In this document: in pieces, positions 6,663-13,627 of the stretch
Layout of the letters: each line of letters starts with the position of its first letter
How positions within the stretch are numbered: position 1 is the first letter of the stretch
From: Acetobacteraceae bacterium
Lineage (GTDB): Bacteria; Pseudomonadota; Alphaproteobacteria; Acetobacterales; Acetobacteraceae
Length of the DNA stretch: 14,590 nt
Direction: 5' to 3'
Assembly (NCBI GenBank): GCA_003133265.1
Contig: PKWQ01000325.1
Coordinates: forward strand, 4,722-19,311
Notes under the pieces: generated by a model
What the model was told of the DNA's origin: nothing
What the model saw: only the letters and a program-made list of their open reading frames with translations
Database searches by the model: none
Translations under genes and position numbers: made by a program

Positions 6663-7454
6663 ATGAACGACAGGATCACCGAAGGCGCGGTCTGTGGGCC
6701 GGACGGCTGCGAGGTTCCCAACGAGACGGCGGCCGGGGCCGCGAACCTGCCCGCCGGGGCGGCAACGCTGCCACGGATCGACATCGTCTCCGATGCCGTC
6801 TGCCCGTGGTGCTTCATCGGCAAGCGGCATCTGGAACGCGCGCTGGAACTGCTGGCCGGCGAGGGGCTGGCGTTCTCCATCCATTGGCATCCGTTCCAGC
6901 TCAATCCCGATATGCCGCCGGACGGGACGGACCGCCGCGAGTACCGCACCGCCAAGTTCGGCAGCTGGGAACGCTCGCAGGAGCTGGACGCGCGCATCGT
7001 CCAGGCGGCCGCCGCGACCGGGCTGGATTTCCACCCGGAGCGGCAGACGCGCACGCCGAACACGGTGCAGGCGCACCGGCTGATCTGGCTCGCTGGGCAG
7101 TTGGAGGCGCAGGGGCATGAGGGTTTGGGGCAGGCGGGTTTGCAGGACCGGGCGATGGAGGCGGTGTTCACCGCCTATTTCGTCGCGGCGCGCGACATCG
7201 GCCGCCACGACGTGCTGGCCGATTGCGCCGCCGCCGTGGGGATCGATCGCGATGCCGCGCTGGCGTTCCTGGCGGGCGAGGACGGGCGCGAGGCGGTGCT
7301 GCGCGGCGATGCGATGGCGCGCAACGCCGGGGTCAATGGCGTGCCGTCGTTCTTCCTGGACGGACAGGGACTGTTCTCCGGCGCGCAACCGCCCGAGGCG
7401 ATGGCGGACGCGTTGCGCCGGGCGCACAAGATTCTCTACCCGCAAGCGGCCTGA
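6663..7454 (+). CDS. DsbA-family (FrnE-like) thiol oxidoreductase
   Basis: A 263-residue thioredoxin-fold protein of the DsbA/FrnE group, which act as cytoplasmic dithiol oxidoreductases or isomerases. The strand-plus-active-site segment IDIVSDAVCPWCFIGKRHLE carries CPWC at 47-50. The helical insertion holds the family signature TPNTVQAHRL at 131-140, and the cis-proline loop is GVPSFF with P228. No signal peptide is visible, so it is probably cytoplasmic. An extra 38-residue N-terminal extension contains a second cysteine pair, C11 and C16, in CGPDGC. The ATG at 6663 is supported by AAGGAGG about eight bases upstream. It is monocistronic, lying between terminators, and converges on the nitroreductase. 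FrnE-type proteins are linked to oxidative stress tolerance in some bacteria; the role here is not shown. 2-hydroxychromene-2-carboxylate isomerase is a related alternative, but the CxxC motif argues for a redox role. Confidence 0.88.
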   Translation: MNDRITEGAVCGPDGCEVPNETAAGAANLPAGAATLPRIDIVSDAVCPWCFIGKRHLERALELLAGEGLAFSIHWHPFQLNPDMPPDGTDRREYRTAKFGSWERSQELDARIVQAAAATGLDFHPERQTRTPNTVQAHRLIWLAGQLEAQGHEGLGQAGLQDRAMEAVFTAYFVAARDIGRHDVLADCAAAVGIDRDAALAFLAGEDGREAVLRGDAMARNAGVNGVPSFFLDGQGLFSGAQPPEAMADALRRAHKILYPQAA

Positions 7455-7479
7455 TCGTCGCCGTCCGACGTTGCGCGGC

Positions 7480-7503
7480 AGGGGGCGCTTCGGCGCCCCC
7501 TTT
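7480..7503. terminator. Strong hairpin between convergent genes
   Basis: A perfect 9-bp stem AGGGGGCGC/GCGCCCCCT with a TTCG tetraloop, followed on the plus strand by TT then A. It sits in the 63-nt gap between the convergent FrnE-like and nitroreductase genes. The T-tract is weak, so it may act as a bidirectional transcript-end structure rather than as an efficient intrinsic terminator. Confidence 0.7.
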
Positions 7504-7517
7504 ACGTTGCGCAGCCC

Positions 7518-8207
7518 CTACGTGGCGAAGCCCCGGAAGCTGGCGAACTCGCGGGCCGGCACGCGCTTGGTTTCCAGCCCGTTCTCCACCGCGTTCGGAT
7601 CGGCGTGACCGAGCGCGATGCCGCAGACGATGGCCTGTTCGTCCGGCAGGCCAAGCGTGCGGCGGACGGTGATGGGAAAGCCGGCGAAGGCGGCCTGGAA
7701 ACAGGTGTCGAGGCCGCGCCCCCGCGCGGCGGTGGCGACGTTCTGCAGGAACATGCCGAGATCGAGCCAACTGCCGACCGCGAGGCGGCGGTCGATGGTG
7801 CAGATCATGCCGACCGGCGCGTCGAAGAAGCGGAAATTGCGGGCATGCTGCTCGCGCGTGCGTTCCCGGTCGCCCTTGCCGATGCCGAGGCGGGCATAAA
7901 GCCCCCAGCCGACCTCGCGGCGGCGGCTCAGATACGGTTCGACGACGAGGTCCGAATAGGATTGGTATTCGCGCTTCTCCTGCACGCCGGCCAGGAACGC
8001 GCCCTGCACGATGTCGCAGAACCGCTCAAGCTCCGCGCCGGCCAGGGCGTGGATCAGCCAGGGCTGGGTGTTGGAGCCGCTGGGCGCGCGGGCGGCGACG
8101 TCGAGGATGGCTTCCACCGTTTCCCGCGGGACCGGCGTGGGCAGGTAAGCGCGGATCGAGTGCCGCGAGGTGATCGCCGCATCGACCGACTGGGTCGCGG
8201 ATTGCAT
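7518..8207 (-). CDS. Nitroreductase-family FMN-dependent oxidoreductase
   Basis: A 229-residue protein of the NADPH/FMN nitroreductase superfamily, which reduces nitro compounds, quinones or flavins using bound FMN. The FMN-binding start of the fold is seen as SRHSIRAY at 14-21, and the typical substrate/FMN loop APSGSNTQPW follows at 41-50. Near the C terminus come the family-like SWLDLGMFLQNVATAARGRGLDTC stretch (helix at the dimer interface) and ALGHADPNAVEN. The ATG at 8207 has GGAGAAG upstream; longer readings to 8285 add a poorly conserved extension. It is divergent from the SDR gene with an 80-nt shared promoter region and converges with the FrnE-like gene. The physiological substrate is unknown. 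Redox neighbours on both sides suggest, but do not prove, a stress or xenobiotic context. Confidence 0.9.
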   Translation of the reverse strand: MQSATQSVDAAITSRHSIRAYLPTPVPRETVEAILDVAARAPSGSNTQPWLIHALAGAELERFCDIVQGAFLAGVQEKREYQSYSDLVVEPYLSRRREVGWGLYARLGIGKGDRERTREQHARNFRFFDAPVGMICTIDRRLAVGSWLDLGMFLQNVATAARGRGLDTCFQAAFAGFPITVRRTLGLPDEQAIVCGIALGHADPNAVENGLETKRVPAREFASFRGFAT

Positions 8208-8287
8208 CGTCTTCTCCGGTAGTGGCTGGACGGGGGACGACATTAGCGGCACCGATGCGGCTTCGCCATGGACCGGAGGATACACGC

Positions 8288-8998
8288 ATGACGACAGACG
8301 GCGGCAAAGTGGCGCTGGTCACCGGCGGCGCGCGCGGCATCGGCGCCGCGATCGCCGCACGGCTGGCACGGGACGGCTACCGGGTGGTGGTCGCGGACCG
8401 GGAGGCGCCGCCGGCGCACGGGGCGGGGCGCTACGTCGCCTGCGACGTCTCCGACGCGGCGGCGGTGGCGGCGCTGCTGGAAACCATCCGCGCCACCGAG
8501 GGCCGGCTGGACGCGCTGGTCTGCAACGCCGGGATCATGATCCGCAAGCCGGTGGAAGAACTGACGCTGGCCGAGTGGTCGGCGGTGATCGGCACCAACC
8601 TGACCAGCGCGTTTCTGCTGATCCGCGCGGCGGCGGGGCTGCTCCGGGCGGCGCGGGGGGCGGTGGTGATGATTGCTTCCACCCGCGCGCACATGTCGGA
8701 GGCGGATACGGAAGCCTATGCCGCGTCCAAGGGCGGGCTGGTCGCGCTGACGCATGCGCTGGCGATCAGCCTCGGCCCCGAGGTGCGGGTGAACTGCATC
8801 AGTCCGGGCTGGATCCACACCAATGGCGCCGCGCCGCGGCCGGAGGACCATGCCGATCATCCGGCCGGACGGGTGGGTGTGGCGGAAGACATTGCCGCCC
8901 TCGCCGCCTTCCTGCTCGGCCCCGACGCCGGGTTCGTCACCGGCGCCGAGTTCGTGGCGGATGGCGGGATGACGCGGAAGATGATCTACCGCGACTGA
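8288..8998 (+). CDS. Short-chain dehydrogenase/reductase (SDR)
   Basis: A 236-residue classical SDR. The Rossmann-fold cofactor motif TGGARGIG is at 12-19, NAG at 80-82, the catalytic Ser at S131 (MIASTRAH), and YAASK with Y144 and K148. The late motif SPGWIHTN and the C-terminal GAEFVADGGM are also typical. Asp37 at the end of the second strand (VVVADRE) is the position that usually gives NAD(H) preference. Enzymes of this type oxidise or reduce hydroxyl/keto groups in fatty-acid, polyol or aromatic metabolism, and the substrate here cannot be read out. GGAGGA at 8275-8280 lies seven bases before the ATG. The gene ends 7 nt from the end of the convergent MaoC gene, with no terminator between them, so the two transcripts may overlap. 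Confidence 0.92.
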   Translation: MTTDGGKVALVTGGARGIGAAIAARLARDGYRVVVADREAPPAHGAGRYVACDVSDAAAVAALLETIRATEGRLDALVCNAGIMIRKPVEELTLAEWSAVIGTNLTSAFLLIRAAAGLLRAARGAVVMIASTRAHMSEADTEAYAASKGGLVALTHALAISLGPEVRVNCISPGWIHTNGAAPRPEDHADHPAGRVGVAEDIAALAAFLLGPDAGFVTGAEFVADGGMTRKMIYRD

Positions 8999-9005
8999 AC
9001 CCGCG

Positions 9006-9458
9006 TCACGCCGGCTTGCGCTTCATCAGGCCGGCGCGCACGCAGATCGCCACCAGCTCGTCGCGCTGGTTGTGGCCCTGATGCTCGAACTCCACCACGC
9101 CGGTATCCGGGCGCGACTTGCTGGCACGCACCGCGCGCACGATCGTGCGGGCGCGGATGGTGTCGCCGTGGAACACCGGCTTGGGGAACTCCACCTTGCT
9201 CATGCCCAGATTGGCGATGGTGGTGCCGAGCGTGGTGTCGCCCACCGAAACGCCGATCACCAGGCCCAGCGTGAAGATGGAGTTGACCAGCCGCTGGCCG
9301 AATTCGCTGTTCTTGGCGAATTCCTCGTCCAGATGCAGCGGCTGCGGATTGTGCGTCAGCGCGCTGAACAGCACGTTGTCCATTTCCGTGACGGTGCGGG
9401 TGATCGCGTGCTCGAACACCTGACCGACATAGAATTCCTCGAAATAGAGACCCGCCAT
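9006..9458 (-). CDS. MaoC-like hot-dog hydratase
   Basis: A 150-residue MaoC-type hot-dog protein. Members hydrate enoyl-CoA thioesters, for example PhaJ and the mesaconyl-CoA or itaconyl-CoA hydratase groups. The hydratase core TEMDNVLFSALTHNPQPLHLDEEFA is seen at 24-48, followed by EFGQRLVNSIFTLGLVIG and the later GDTIRARTIV strand. In classical members the catalytic dyad is Asp and His five residues apart. Here His42 is kept but the Asp position is Asn37 (HNPQPLH). The ATG at 9458 has AGAGGA upstream. It is downstream of the two-domain CMD gene on the same strand with a 42-nt gap, probably one operon. Family assignment is solid, while the exact substrate and even the activity are uncertain. 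Confidence 0.88.
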   Translation of the reverse strand: MAGLYFEEFYVGQVFEHAITRTVTEMDNVLFSALTHNPQPLHLDEEFAKNSEFGQRLVNSIFTLGLVIGVSVGDTTLGTTIANLGMSKVEFPKPVFHGDTIRARTIVRAVRASKSRPDTGVVEFEHQGHNQRDELVAICVRAGLMKRKPA

Positions 9459-9500
9459 GTTGTCCTCTTTCAGTTTGGGGGTGGTTTGGTCGTGCCAGGG

Positions 9501-10319
9501 TTAGCGCAGTGCCTCGGACAGGCCGCCGAGCGCGTTCAATGCCGGAGCGAAGCCGCTGTAGGGGCCGGTCTGCACGATCGCCTCGATCACCTCGGTTTTG
9601 CTGAGGCCGACATTCAATGCGGACTGGCCGAATTTCTTCACCTGACCATCCAGCTTCAGCGCGGTGAAGGCGGCGACCGCTACCAGGGCGCGCTCGCGCC
9701 GTTCCAGTCCGGGACGGCCCCAGATCGCGCCGTAGCCCCATTGGATCGCCAGCGGATAGAGCGCGGAGGTCACCGGATTGTCGGGCGCGGCGTAGCCCTG
9801 CTGGCCGCGCTCGCCATGCAGGGCGCGCATCACGTCGTTGCCCTGCTGGGTGAGCGTTTCGAGCGACGCGGGCGGTGGCATATCCTGCGGCACCGCCACG
9901 CCCTGTTCGGCGAACACCTGGGCGGCGACGTTCAGCGCCTCGGCGCTGGCGGGCATGCCGGCATAGATGCCGCACTGGATGCAGATCTCCTGGATCGCGC
10001 GCGGGGCGAGGCCGATGCGCAGTGCCGCCGCGATGTGCTGGCGCAGCGTGCGCAAACTCTGCACCGAGGCGAGTGCCGCCAGGGTGCAGATCATCCGGTC
10101 CGCCAGCGCGAGGCCGGGGCGGGTCCAGATGCCGCCGAACACGACCTCGGTCATCATCTCGGCAAAGCCGGGGGCGAGGGGGCCGGGAATGCCGAGATTG
10201 CCGTCCGGTTCGCCGAACAGACCGCGCTGCATTGCCTCGCCCCCGGCGCGGAGCGCCTCTCGGTCCCCGGCGCGGAGCGCCTTTCGGCCGTCTGTGTCCC
10301 GCAACTCGCGTGTGGTCAT
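9501..10319 (-). CDS. Two-domain carboxymuconolactone decarboxylase-like protein
   Basis: A 272-residue protein with two tandem CMD (AhpD-like fold) domains, at about 61-137 and 190-266. Each has the pattern G-I/A-IW-x-RPGL, a helix with ALxxL, GL, then an I-Q-x-G-Y-G segment (GGIWTRPGL...CIQCGIYAGMP and GAIWGRPGL...VQTGPYSGFAP). 4-Carboxymuconolactone decarboxylase acts in the protocatechuate branch of the beta-ketoadipate pathway, but many two-domain members are uncharacterised. Domain 1 keeps the usual His (H95 in RQHIAAAL), while domain 2 has Phe230 there. The AhpD-type peroxidatic CxxC is absent from its usual place; a different CIQC lies at 113-116. The N-terminal 35 residues are a charged extension containing an eight-residue duplication. 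It is upstream of the MaoC gene. No pcaB/C/D neighbours are present, so pcaC is not assigned. Confidence 0.85.
   Translation of the reverse strand: MTTRELRDTDGRKALRAGDREALRAGGEAMQRGLFGEPDGNLGIPGPLAPGFAEMMTEVVFGGIWTRPGLALADRMICTLAALASVQSLRTLRQHIAAALRIGLAPRAIQEICIQCGIYAGMPASAEALNVAAQVFAEQGVAVPQDMPPPASLETLTQQGNDVMRALHGERGQQGYAAPDNPVTSALYPLAIQWGYGAIWGRPGLERRERALVAVAAFTALKLDGQVKKFGQSALNVGLSKTEVIEAIVQTGPYSGFAPALNALGGLSEALR
10241..10288 (-). repeat. 24-nt tandem duplication in the CMD gene N terminus
   Basis: Two adjacent 24-nt units (10241-10264 and 10265-10288) sharing CCCCGGCGCGGAGCGCCT and differing at two positions. They encode KALRAGDR followed by EALRAGGE at residues 13-28 of the CMD protein. 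The length is a multiple of three, so the reading frame is kept. Confidence 0.88.
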
Positions 10320-10423
10320 GTCCGCTTCCCCCGCCGGTATCGTGCGCGACGATTGAAGCCCGCCTTGGCGATTGGGGCAAATCCGCGGCCGCCGGCTGCG
10401 TCAGAGTCGAACCGATTGCCGCT

Positions 10424-12025
10424 TCAGGCGGGGTGCCGGTGGCGTCGCCCGATCCGACCCGGCAGCGAGCCGGCCGCGCCAAACAGCCAGCCCTGGCCGA
10501 ACCGCACACCAAGATCCGCCATCAGGGAAGCGGTCTGTTCGGTCTCGATCATCTCGGCGATCACTTGCGCGCCCACCGCGTGCGCCAGGTCGCGCATCGA
10601 GGCGATGAAGCCACGCTCCCGTCCGCTGTTCGTGGCGGCTTGGACATAGCCGCCGTCGATCTTGATGTAGTCGACGTGGAAATCGCGCAAATAGCGGAAC
10701 GAGGCGGCCCCGGCGCCGAAATCGTCGATGCAGACCGGCACCCCGAGTTCCCGCAGCCGGTCGAGCGTGGCGGCCGCGCCGGCCACGTCCTCGATCTCCG
10801 TCGTCTCGGTCAGTTCGATCATCAGCCGCCCGGCCGCCCTGCCGTCGATTTCCCGCAACAGGCGGTCGCGGAACGCCGGGCTTTGCATCGACATGCCGGA
10901 GATGTTCACCGCGATCACCGCCCCGGCGGCGTCGCGCAGCGCGGCCAGCGTCTGCGACAGCACGGCGAGGTCCAGCTCCTCCGACAGGCCGACGGCCTCG
11001 GAGAAGGTGACGAAATCCTGGGCGGTGCGCACCGGGCTGGCCGGGGTGAGGATCGGGCGCAGCAGCGCCTCGTAATGATGGATTTTGCGGCCGTCCAACG
11101 TGACCACCGGCTGGAACGCGAGGTGGAAGCGGTGCTGCGCGATGGCGGCGCGGATCAGCTGCGCCTGCGCTCCGGCCTGCAGGATGAAGCCGGTGAGCCC
11201 GCCGCCGAAGCCGGCGCGCGTGGTTGCCGCCATGCCACCCTCGGTGAAGCGGGCCAGCGCGAAACGCAGCGCCCGCACCGCCTGCGGCGCGGTCAGGCCC
11301 TGGTGCGACAGGCCGATCAATTGACCCTCGACGGTGGTCCCGGCGCTACCTCCGGCGGCGCGGATCAGTGCCTCCACCGAAGCGGTCAGTCGCGACAGGT
11401 CGATCTCGTTCTGGCTCAGCACGCTGAACCGGCCGGCCGCGATCTCGCTGACCACGCTGCCGCCCATGCCGGCAAGCACGTTGCCGATGCCGCTGCGCAG
11501 CATCTGTCGTTCTTCCTTGCTGAGGGTGGCGGAGGCTTCGGCCCATCCCGTCACGTCCAGCAGGCCTAGCGATCCGGCCTGGCCCGCGCGCAGCCGGGTC
11601 TCTGTCTCCCGCGCGAACGCGGCGGCGCCCTGCAGGGCGACAAATGGCGGCGGTGCGGGGATCGGCACCGGGCCGACGGTGACGCAGATGCGGCTCCGAT
11701 CGCCGGGCAGGGCGAGTGCCGCGAGGCTGCACGCGCTATTTGCCCCGTCGGCCAGATGCAGCACGACCGGCGCCACGCGGCCGCGCGCCGCGACCCCGGC
11801 CAGCACGCCGGACAGCGCCGCGTGATCGCCGGGGGCGATCAGGTCGGCGAGCCTGCGGCCGAGGAACGCATCGGCCGGTTCGCCGAACCGGCTGACGAAG
11901 GCGCCCGCCGCCCAGGTGATGGTTTCGTGCGCGCCGGTTTCGATCAGCAGGTCGGCACCGGCAAAGGCGAAGGCCAGCAGCCGGTCGCGGACGGGGGGAC
12001 GTTTGAGGACGGCGCTTTTCGGCAT
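10424..12025 (-). CDS. EAL-domain cyclic-di-GMP phosphodiesterase with degenerate GGDEF region
   Basis: A 533-residue signalling protein. The C-terminal EAL domain (about 290-525) would hydrolyse cyclic-di-GMP to pGpG. Its active-site residues are all visible: E319 in YEALLRP, N374 in VNISG, E404/E407 in ELTETTE, D434-D435 in IDDFGAG, K455 in YIKIDG, E491 in AEMIET and Q511 in GQGWLFG. Residues 20-115 look like a PAS-type sensor (ITWAAGAFVSRFG...LGRRLADLIAPGDH). Residues 135-270 have the layout of a GGDEF domain, but the GGDEF signature is replaced by AAGRFSVL, so no cyclase activity is expected. No membrane segment is seen, so it is probably cytoplasmic. I chose the ATG at 12025; an in-frame TTG at 12043 adds six residues, and neither start has a clear ribosome site. 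It lies 104 nt upstream of the CMD gene on the same strand. Confidence 0.9.
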   Translation of the reverse strand: MPKSAVLKRPPVRDRLLAFAFAGADLLIETGAHETITWAAGAFVSRFGEPADAFLGRRLADLIAPGDHAALSGVLAGVAARGRVAPVVLHLADGANSACSLAALALPGDRSRICVTVGPVPIPAPPPFVALQGAAAFARETETRLRAGQAGSLGLLDVTGWAEASATLSKEERQMLRSGIGNVLAGMGGSVVSEIAAGRFSVLSQNEIDLSRLTASVEALIRAAGGSAGTTVEGQLIGLSHQGLTAPQAVRALRFALARFTEGGMAATTRAGFGGGLTGFILQAGAQAQLIRAAIAQHRFHLAFQPVVTLDGRKIHHYEALLRPILTPASPVRTAQDFVTFSEAVGLSEELDLAVLSQTLAALRDAAGAVIAVNISGMSMQSPAFRDRLLREIDGRAAGRLMIELTETTEIEDVAGAAATLDRLRELGVPVCIDDFGAGAASFRYLRDFHVDYIKIDGGYVQAATNSGRERGFIASMRDLAHAVGAQVIAEMIETEQTASLMADLGVRFGQGWLFGAAGSLPGRIGRRHRHPA

Positions 12026-12079
12026 GGGGCCTGTGGGGGGCAAGGCCGCACTGTCGGTTGGAGGAATTAACGGGACGTG

Positions 12080-12120
12080 AAGCCCATCCCGAGTCGGCGC
12101 CGATCGGGGGCTTTGTTTTT
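12080..12120 (+). terminator. Terminator-like hairpin facing the plus strand
   Basis: AAGCCC (12080-12085) pairs with GGGCTT (12108-12113), and an inner CCGA/TCGG stem sits around the palindrome TCGGCGCCGA. TTTGTTTTT follows on the plus strand. It lies in the gap between two minus-strand genes (lrgB-like end and EAL gene start). The T-tract is on the wrong side for lrgB transcripts, so it may stop antisense or leftover plus-strand transcription. Confidence 0.5.
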
Positions 12121-12128
12121 CCGTCGGC

Positions 12129-12854
12129 TCAGAAGCCGGCGAACAGGCGCGCCAGCAGCGGGACCACGAGCGCGGTGATCAGGCCATTGAGGCCGATGGC
12201 AAGGCCGCCGAAGGCGCCGGCGGTCTCGTTCAGCAGCAGCACGCGCGCGGTCGCCAGGGCGTGCCCGGCGGTGCCGGCGGCCAGCCCGTGCGCGCGCCAG
12301 TCGGTGATGCGCGTCAACCGCATGACGGGGCCGACCAGGATGATGGCGGCGATGCCGGTCAGCAGCACGAACACGGCGGTGAGAGAGGGCTGGCCGCCGA
12401 TCTGCTCGGAGATGCCCATGGCGATCGGCGTGGTGACCGATTTGGGCGCCAGCGACAGCACCACCTCCGGGCTGGCGCCGAGCAGCCGGGCGATCAGCAT
12501 GGCGCTGCCGGCGGCGACCACGGAGCCGGCGAGGATGGCCGGCAGGATCGCATGGGCGGAGCGGCGGATCTGGCCGAGATTGGCATGCATCGGCACCGCC
12601 AGCGCCACGGTGGCGGGGCCGAGCAGGAACTGCACGTACTGCGCGCCCTGGAAATACACGTCGTAGGGCGTGTGGGTCAGCAGCATCAGACCCACCAGCA
12701 GCCCGATGGCGATCAGCATCGGATTGGCCAGCGTGTGCCCGCCAAGCTTTCGGCTGATCGCCACCGCCGCCTGATAGGCGAGCAGCGTCGCCCCGAGGCC
12801 AAGCAGCGGCGTGGTTTGCAGATAGACCCAGAGATGGGCGAGTTCCGGCCTCAT
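12129..12854 (-). CDS. lrgB: LrgB/CidB-family integral membrane protein
   Basis: A 241-residue polytopic inner-membrane protein of the LrgB/CidB/YohK family. The family signatures FLLGPATVALAVPM (about 76-89) and SLAPKSVTTPIAMGIS (about 133-148) are clear, and most of the rest is hydrophobic helices. In Staphylococcus, LrgAB and CidAB were described as antiholin/holin-like modulators of murein hydrolase activity. In other bacteria and in plant plastids, relatives transport pyruvate or glycolate, so the role here may be small-acid export or uptake rather than lysis control. It starts 10 nt after the lrgA-like stop codon and is the last gene of a three-gene unit. Confidence 0.93.
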   Translation of the reverse strand: MRPELAHLWVYLQTTPLLGLGATLLAYQAAVAISRKLGGHTLANPMLIAIGLLVGLMLLTHTPYDVYFQGAQYVQFLLGPATVALAVPMHANLGQIRRSAHAILPAILAGSVVAAGSAMLIARLLGASPEVVLSLAPKSVTTPIAMGISEQIGGQPSLTAVFVLLTGIAAIILVGPVMRLTRITDWRAHGLAAGTAGHALATARVLLLNETAGAFGGLAIGLNGLITALVVPLLARLFAGF

Positions 12855-12864
12855 GTGCCGGATC

Positions 12865-13209
12865 TCATGTGCTGGGCCCGCGCGTCAGGCGCTGCATCAC
12901 CCAGGCCGTGACCGCGAGCCCGAGCGCGGTGGAGACGCCGATGGCGACGATCGCGGCCGGCAGATTCCGTCCGAGCACATTGAGTTGCGTGACCACGCCG
13001 GCGCCGGCCGGGACGAACAGCAGCAGCAGATGGCGCAGCAGGCCGGAAGACGTGCTCTTCATCTCCTCGTCCGGGCCGCCGCGCAGCATAAGCAGGGCGA
13101 GGAGCAGCACCAGGCCGAGCACCGGGCCGGGCAGCGGCAGCCCGGTGACGCGAACGATCACCTCGCCCACGAACTGGCAGACGATCAGAATGGTCAGCGA
13201 CCGGAGCAT
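12865..13209 (-). CDS. lrgA: LrgA/CidA-family holin-like membrane protein
   Basis: A 114-residue protein of the LrgA/CidA family with four predicted membrane helices. Family hallmarks are the N-terminal ILIVCQFVGEVIVRVTGLPLPGPVLGLVLLL and FVPAGAGVV in the third helix region. CidA/LrgA proteins oligomerise in the membrane, are holin-like and act with the B partner. The start at 13209 has GGAG eight bases upstream, lying inside the end of the preceding gene. The gene starts only 4 nt after the upstream two-TM protein ends and is followed after 10 nt by the lrgB-like gene, so all three are almost certainly co-transcribed and perhaps translationally coupled. Length and helix count are normal for the family. 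Confidence 0.92.
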   Translation of the reverse strand: MLRSLTILIVCQFVGEVIVRVTGLPLPGPVLGLVLLLALLMLRGGPDEEMKSTSSGLLRHLLLLFVPAGAGVVTQLNVLGRNLPAAIVAIGVSTALGLAVTAWVMQRLTRGPST

Positions 13210-13213
13210 CCGA

Positions 13214-13627
13214 TCAACTCCGCCGCGTCGCGCCGGAGAGCAGGACGGAGCCGAACACCGCGCCCATGACGGTGATGACGACGACGATCAGCCGGATGTT
13301 GAAGCCGGCTTCCGCGGCCTCGGCGATGAAATGCGCGCGCATCGCCGGGCGTTCGCGGGCGATGCGCGCGGCGAGGCCGGCCGGATCGCCGGCAAGCACC
13401 GCCGCGCCGTCGCCGAGCTTGGGCCTGAGTGCGGCAAGTGCTGCCTCCGCGTTCGGGCCGTGCGCCGCCTCCAGCGCGGCGTCCAGCGCCGCTTCGCGCG
13501 CCAGCGCCCGCTCCAGCGGCAAAGGCGCGGCATAGGTGGCGAACACGCCGACCATGCCGACCACGGCGAAGGCCATGGCCATGAAACCGATCAGGCTGAA
13601 ATTCATCTTTGCCATGTCTCGTGCCAT
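13214..13627 (-). CDS. Small two-TM membrane protein of unknown function, first gene of lrgAB unit
   Basis: I do not recognise a family. The 137-residue translation has a hydrophobic helix at about 9-33 (FSLIGFMAMAFAVVGMVGVF), an Ala-rich charged region of about 75 residues with strong helical/coiled-coil character (LERALAREAALDAALEAAHG), and a second hydrophobic helix at about 111-131 (RLIVVVITVMGAVFGSVLL) before a short basic tail. By the positive-inside rule both ends are probably cytoplasmic, with the Ala-rich part in the periplasm. The start at 13627 is set by AGGAG six bases upstream; a duplicated ATG lies at 13615. It ends 4 nt before the lrgA-like gene, so it is probably functionally tied to it, for example as a regulator or partner of the LrgAB complex. 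It is divergent from the cupin gene with a 48-nt gap. Confidence 0.72.
   Translation of the reverse strand: MARDMAKMNFSLIGFMAMAFAVVGMVGVFATYAAPLPLERALAREAALDAALEAAHGPNAEAALAALRPKLGDGAAVLAGDPAGLAARIARERPAMRAHFIAEAAEAGFNIRLIVVVITVMGAVFGSVLLSGATRRS

Noticed and set aside
5987..7171. A 394-codon minus-strand frame with FAAGLAAFLAAGL repeats that looks like a membrane protein
   Set aside because: It is the antisense reading of the KPAAKK repeats of the H1-like gene plus the FrnE-like gene; it crosses a strong terminator and both plus-strand genes have ribosome sites and family motifs.
8986..10512. A 508-codon minus-strand frame across the MaoC and CMD genes
   Set aside because: It is a frame-shifted reading of two recognised genes, with Arg-rich composition and no motifs.
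9072..11569. Two overlapping long plus-strand frames opposite the MaoC, CMD and EAL genes
   Set aside because: Antisense shadows; the minus-strand frames carry conserved catalytic motifs.
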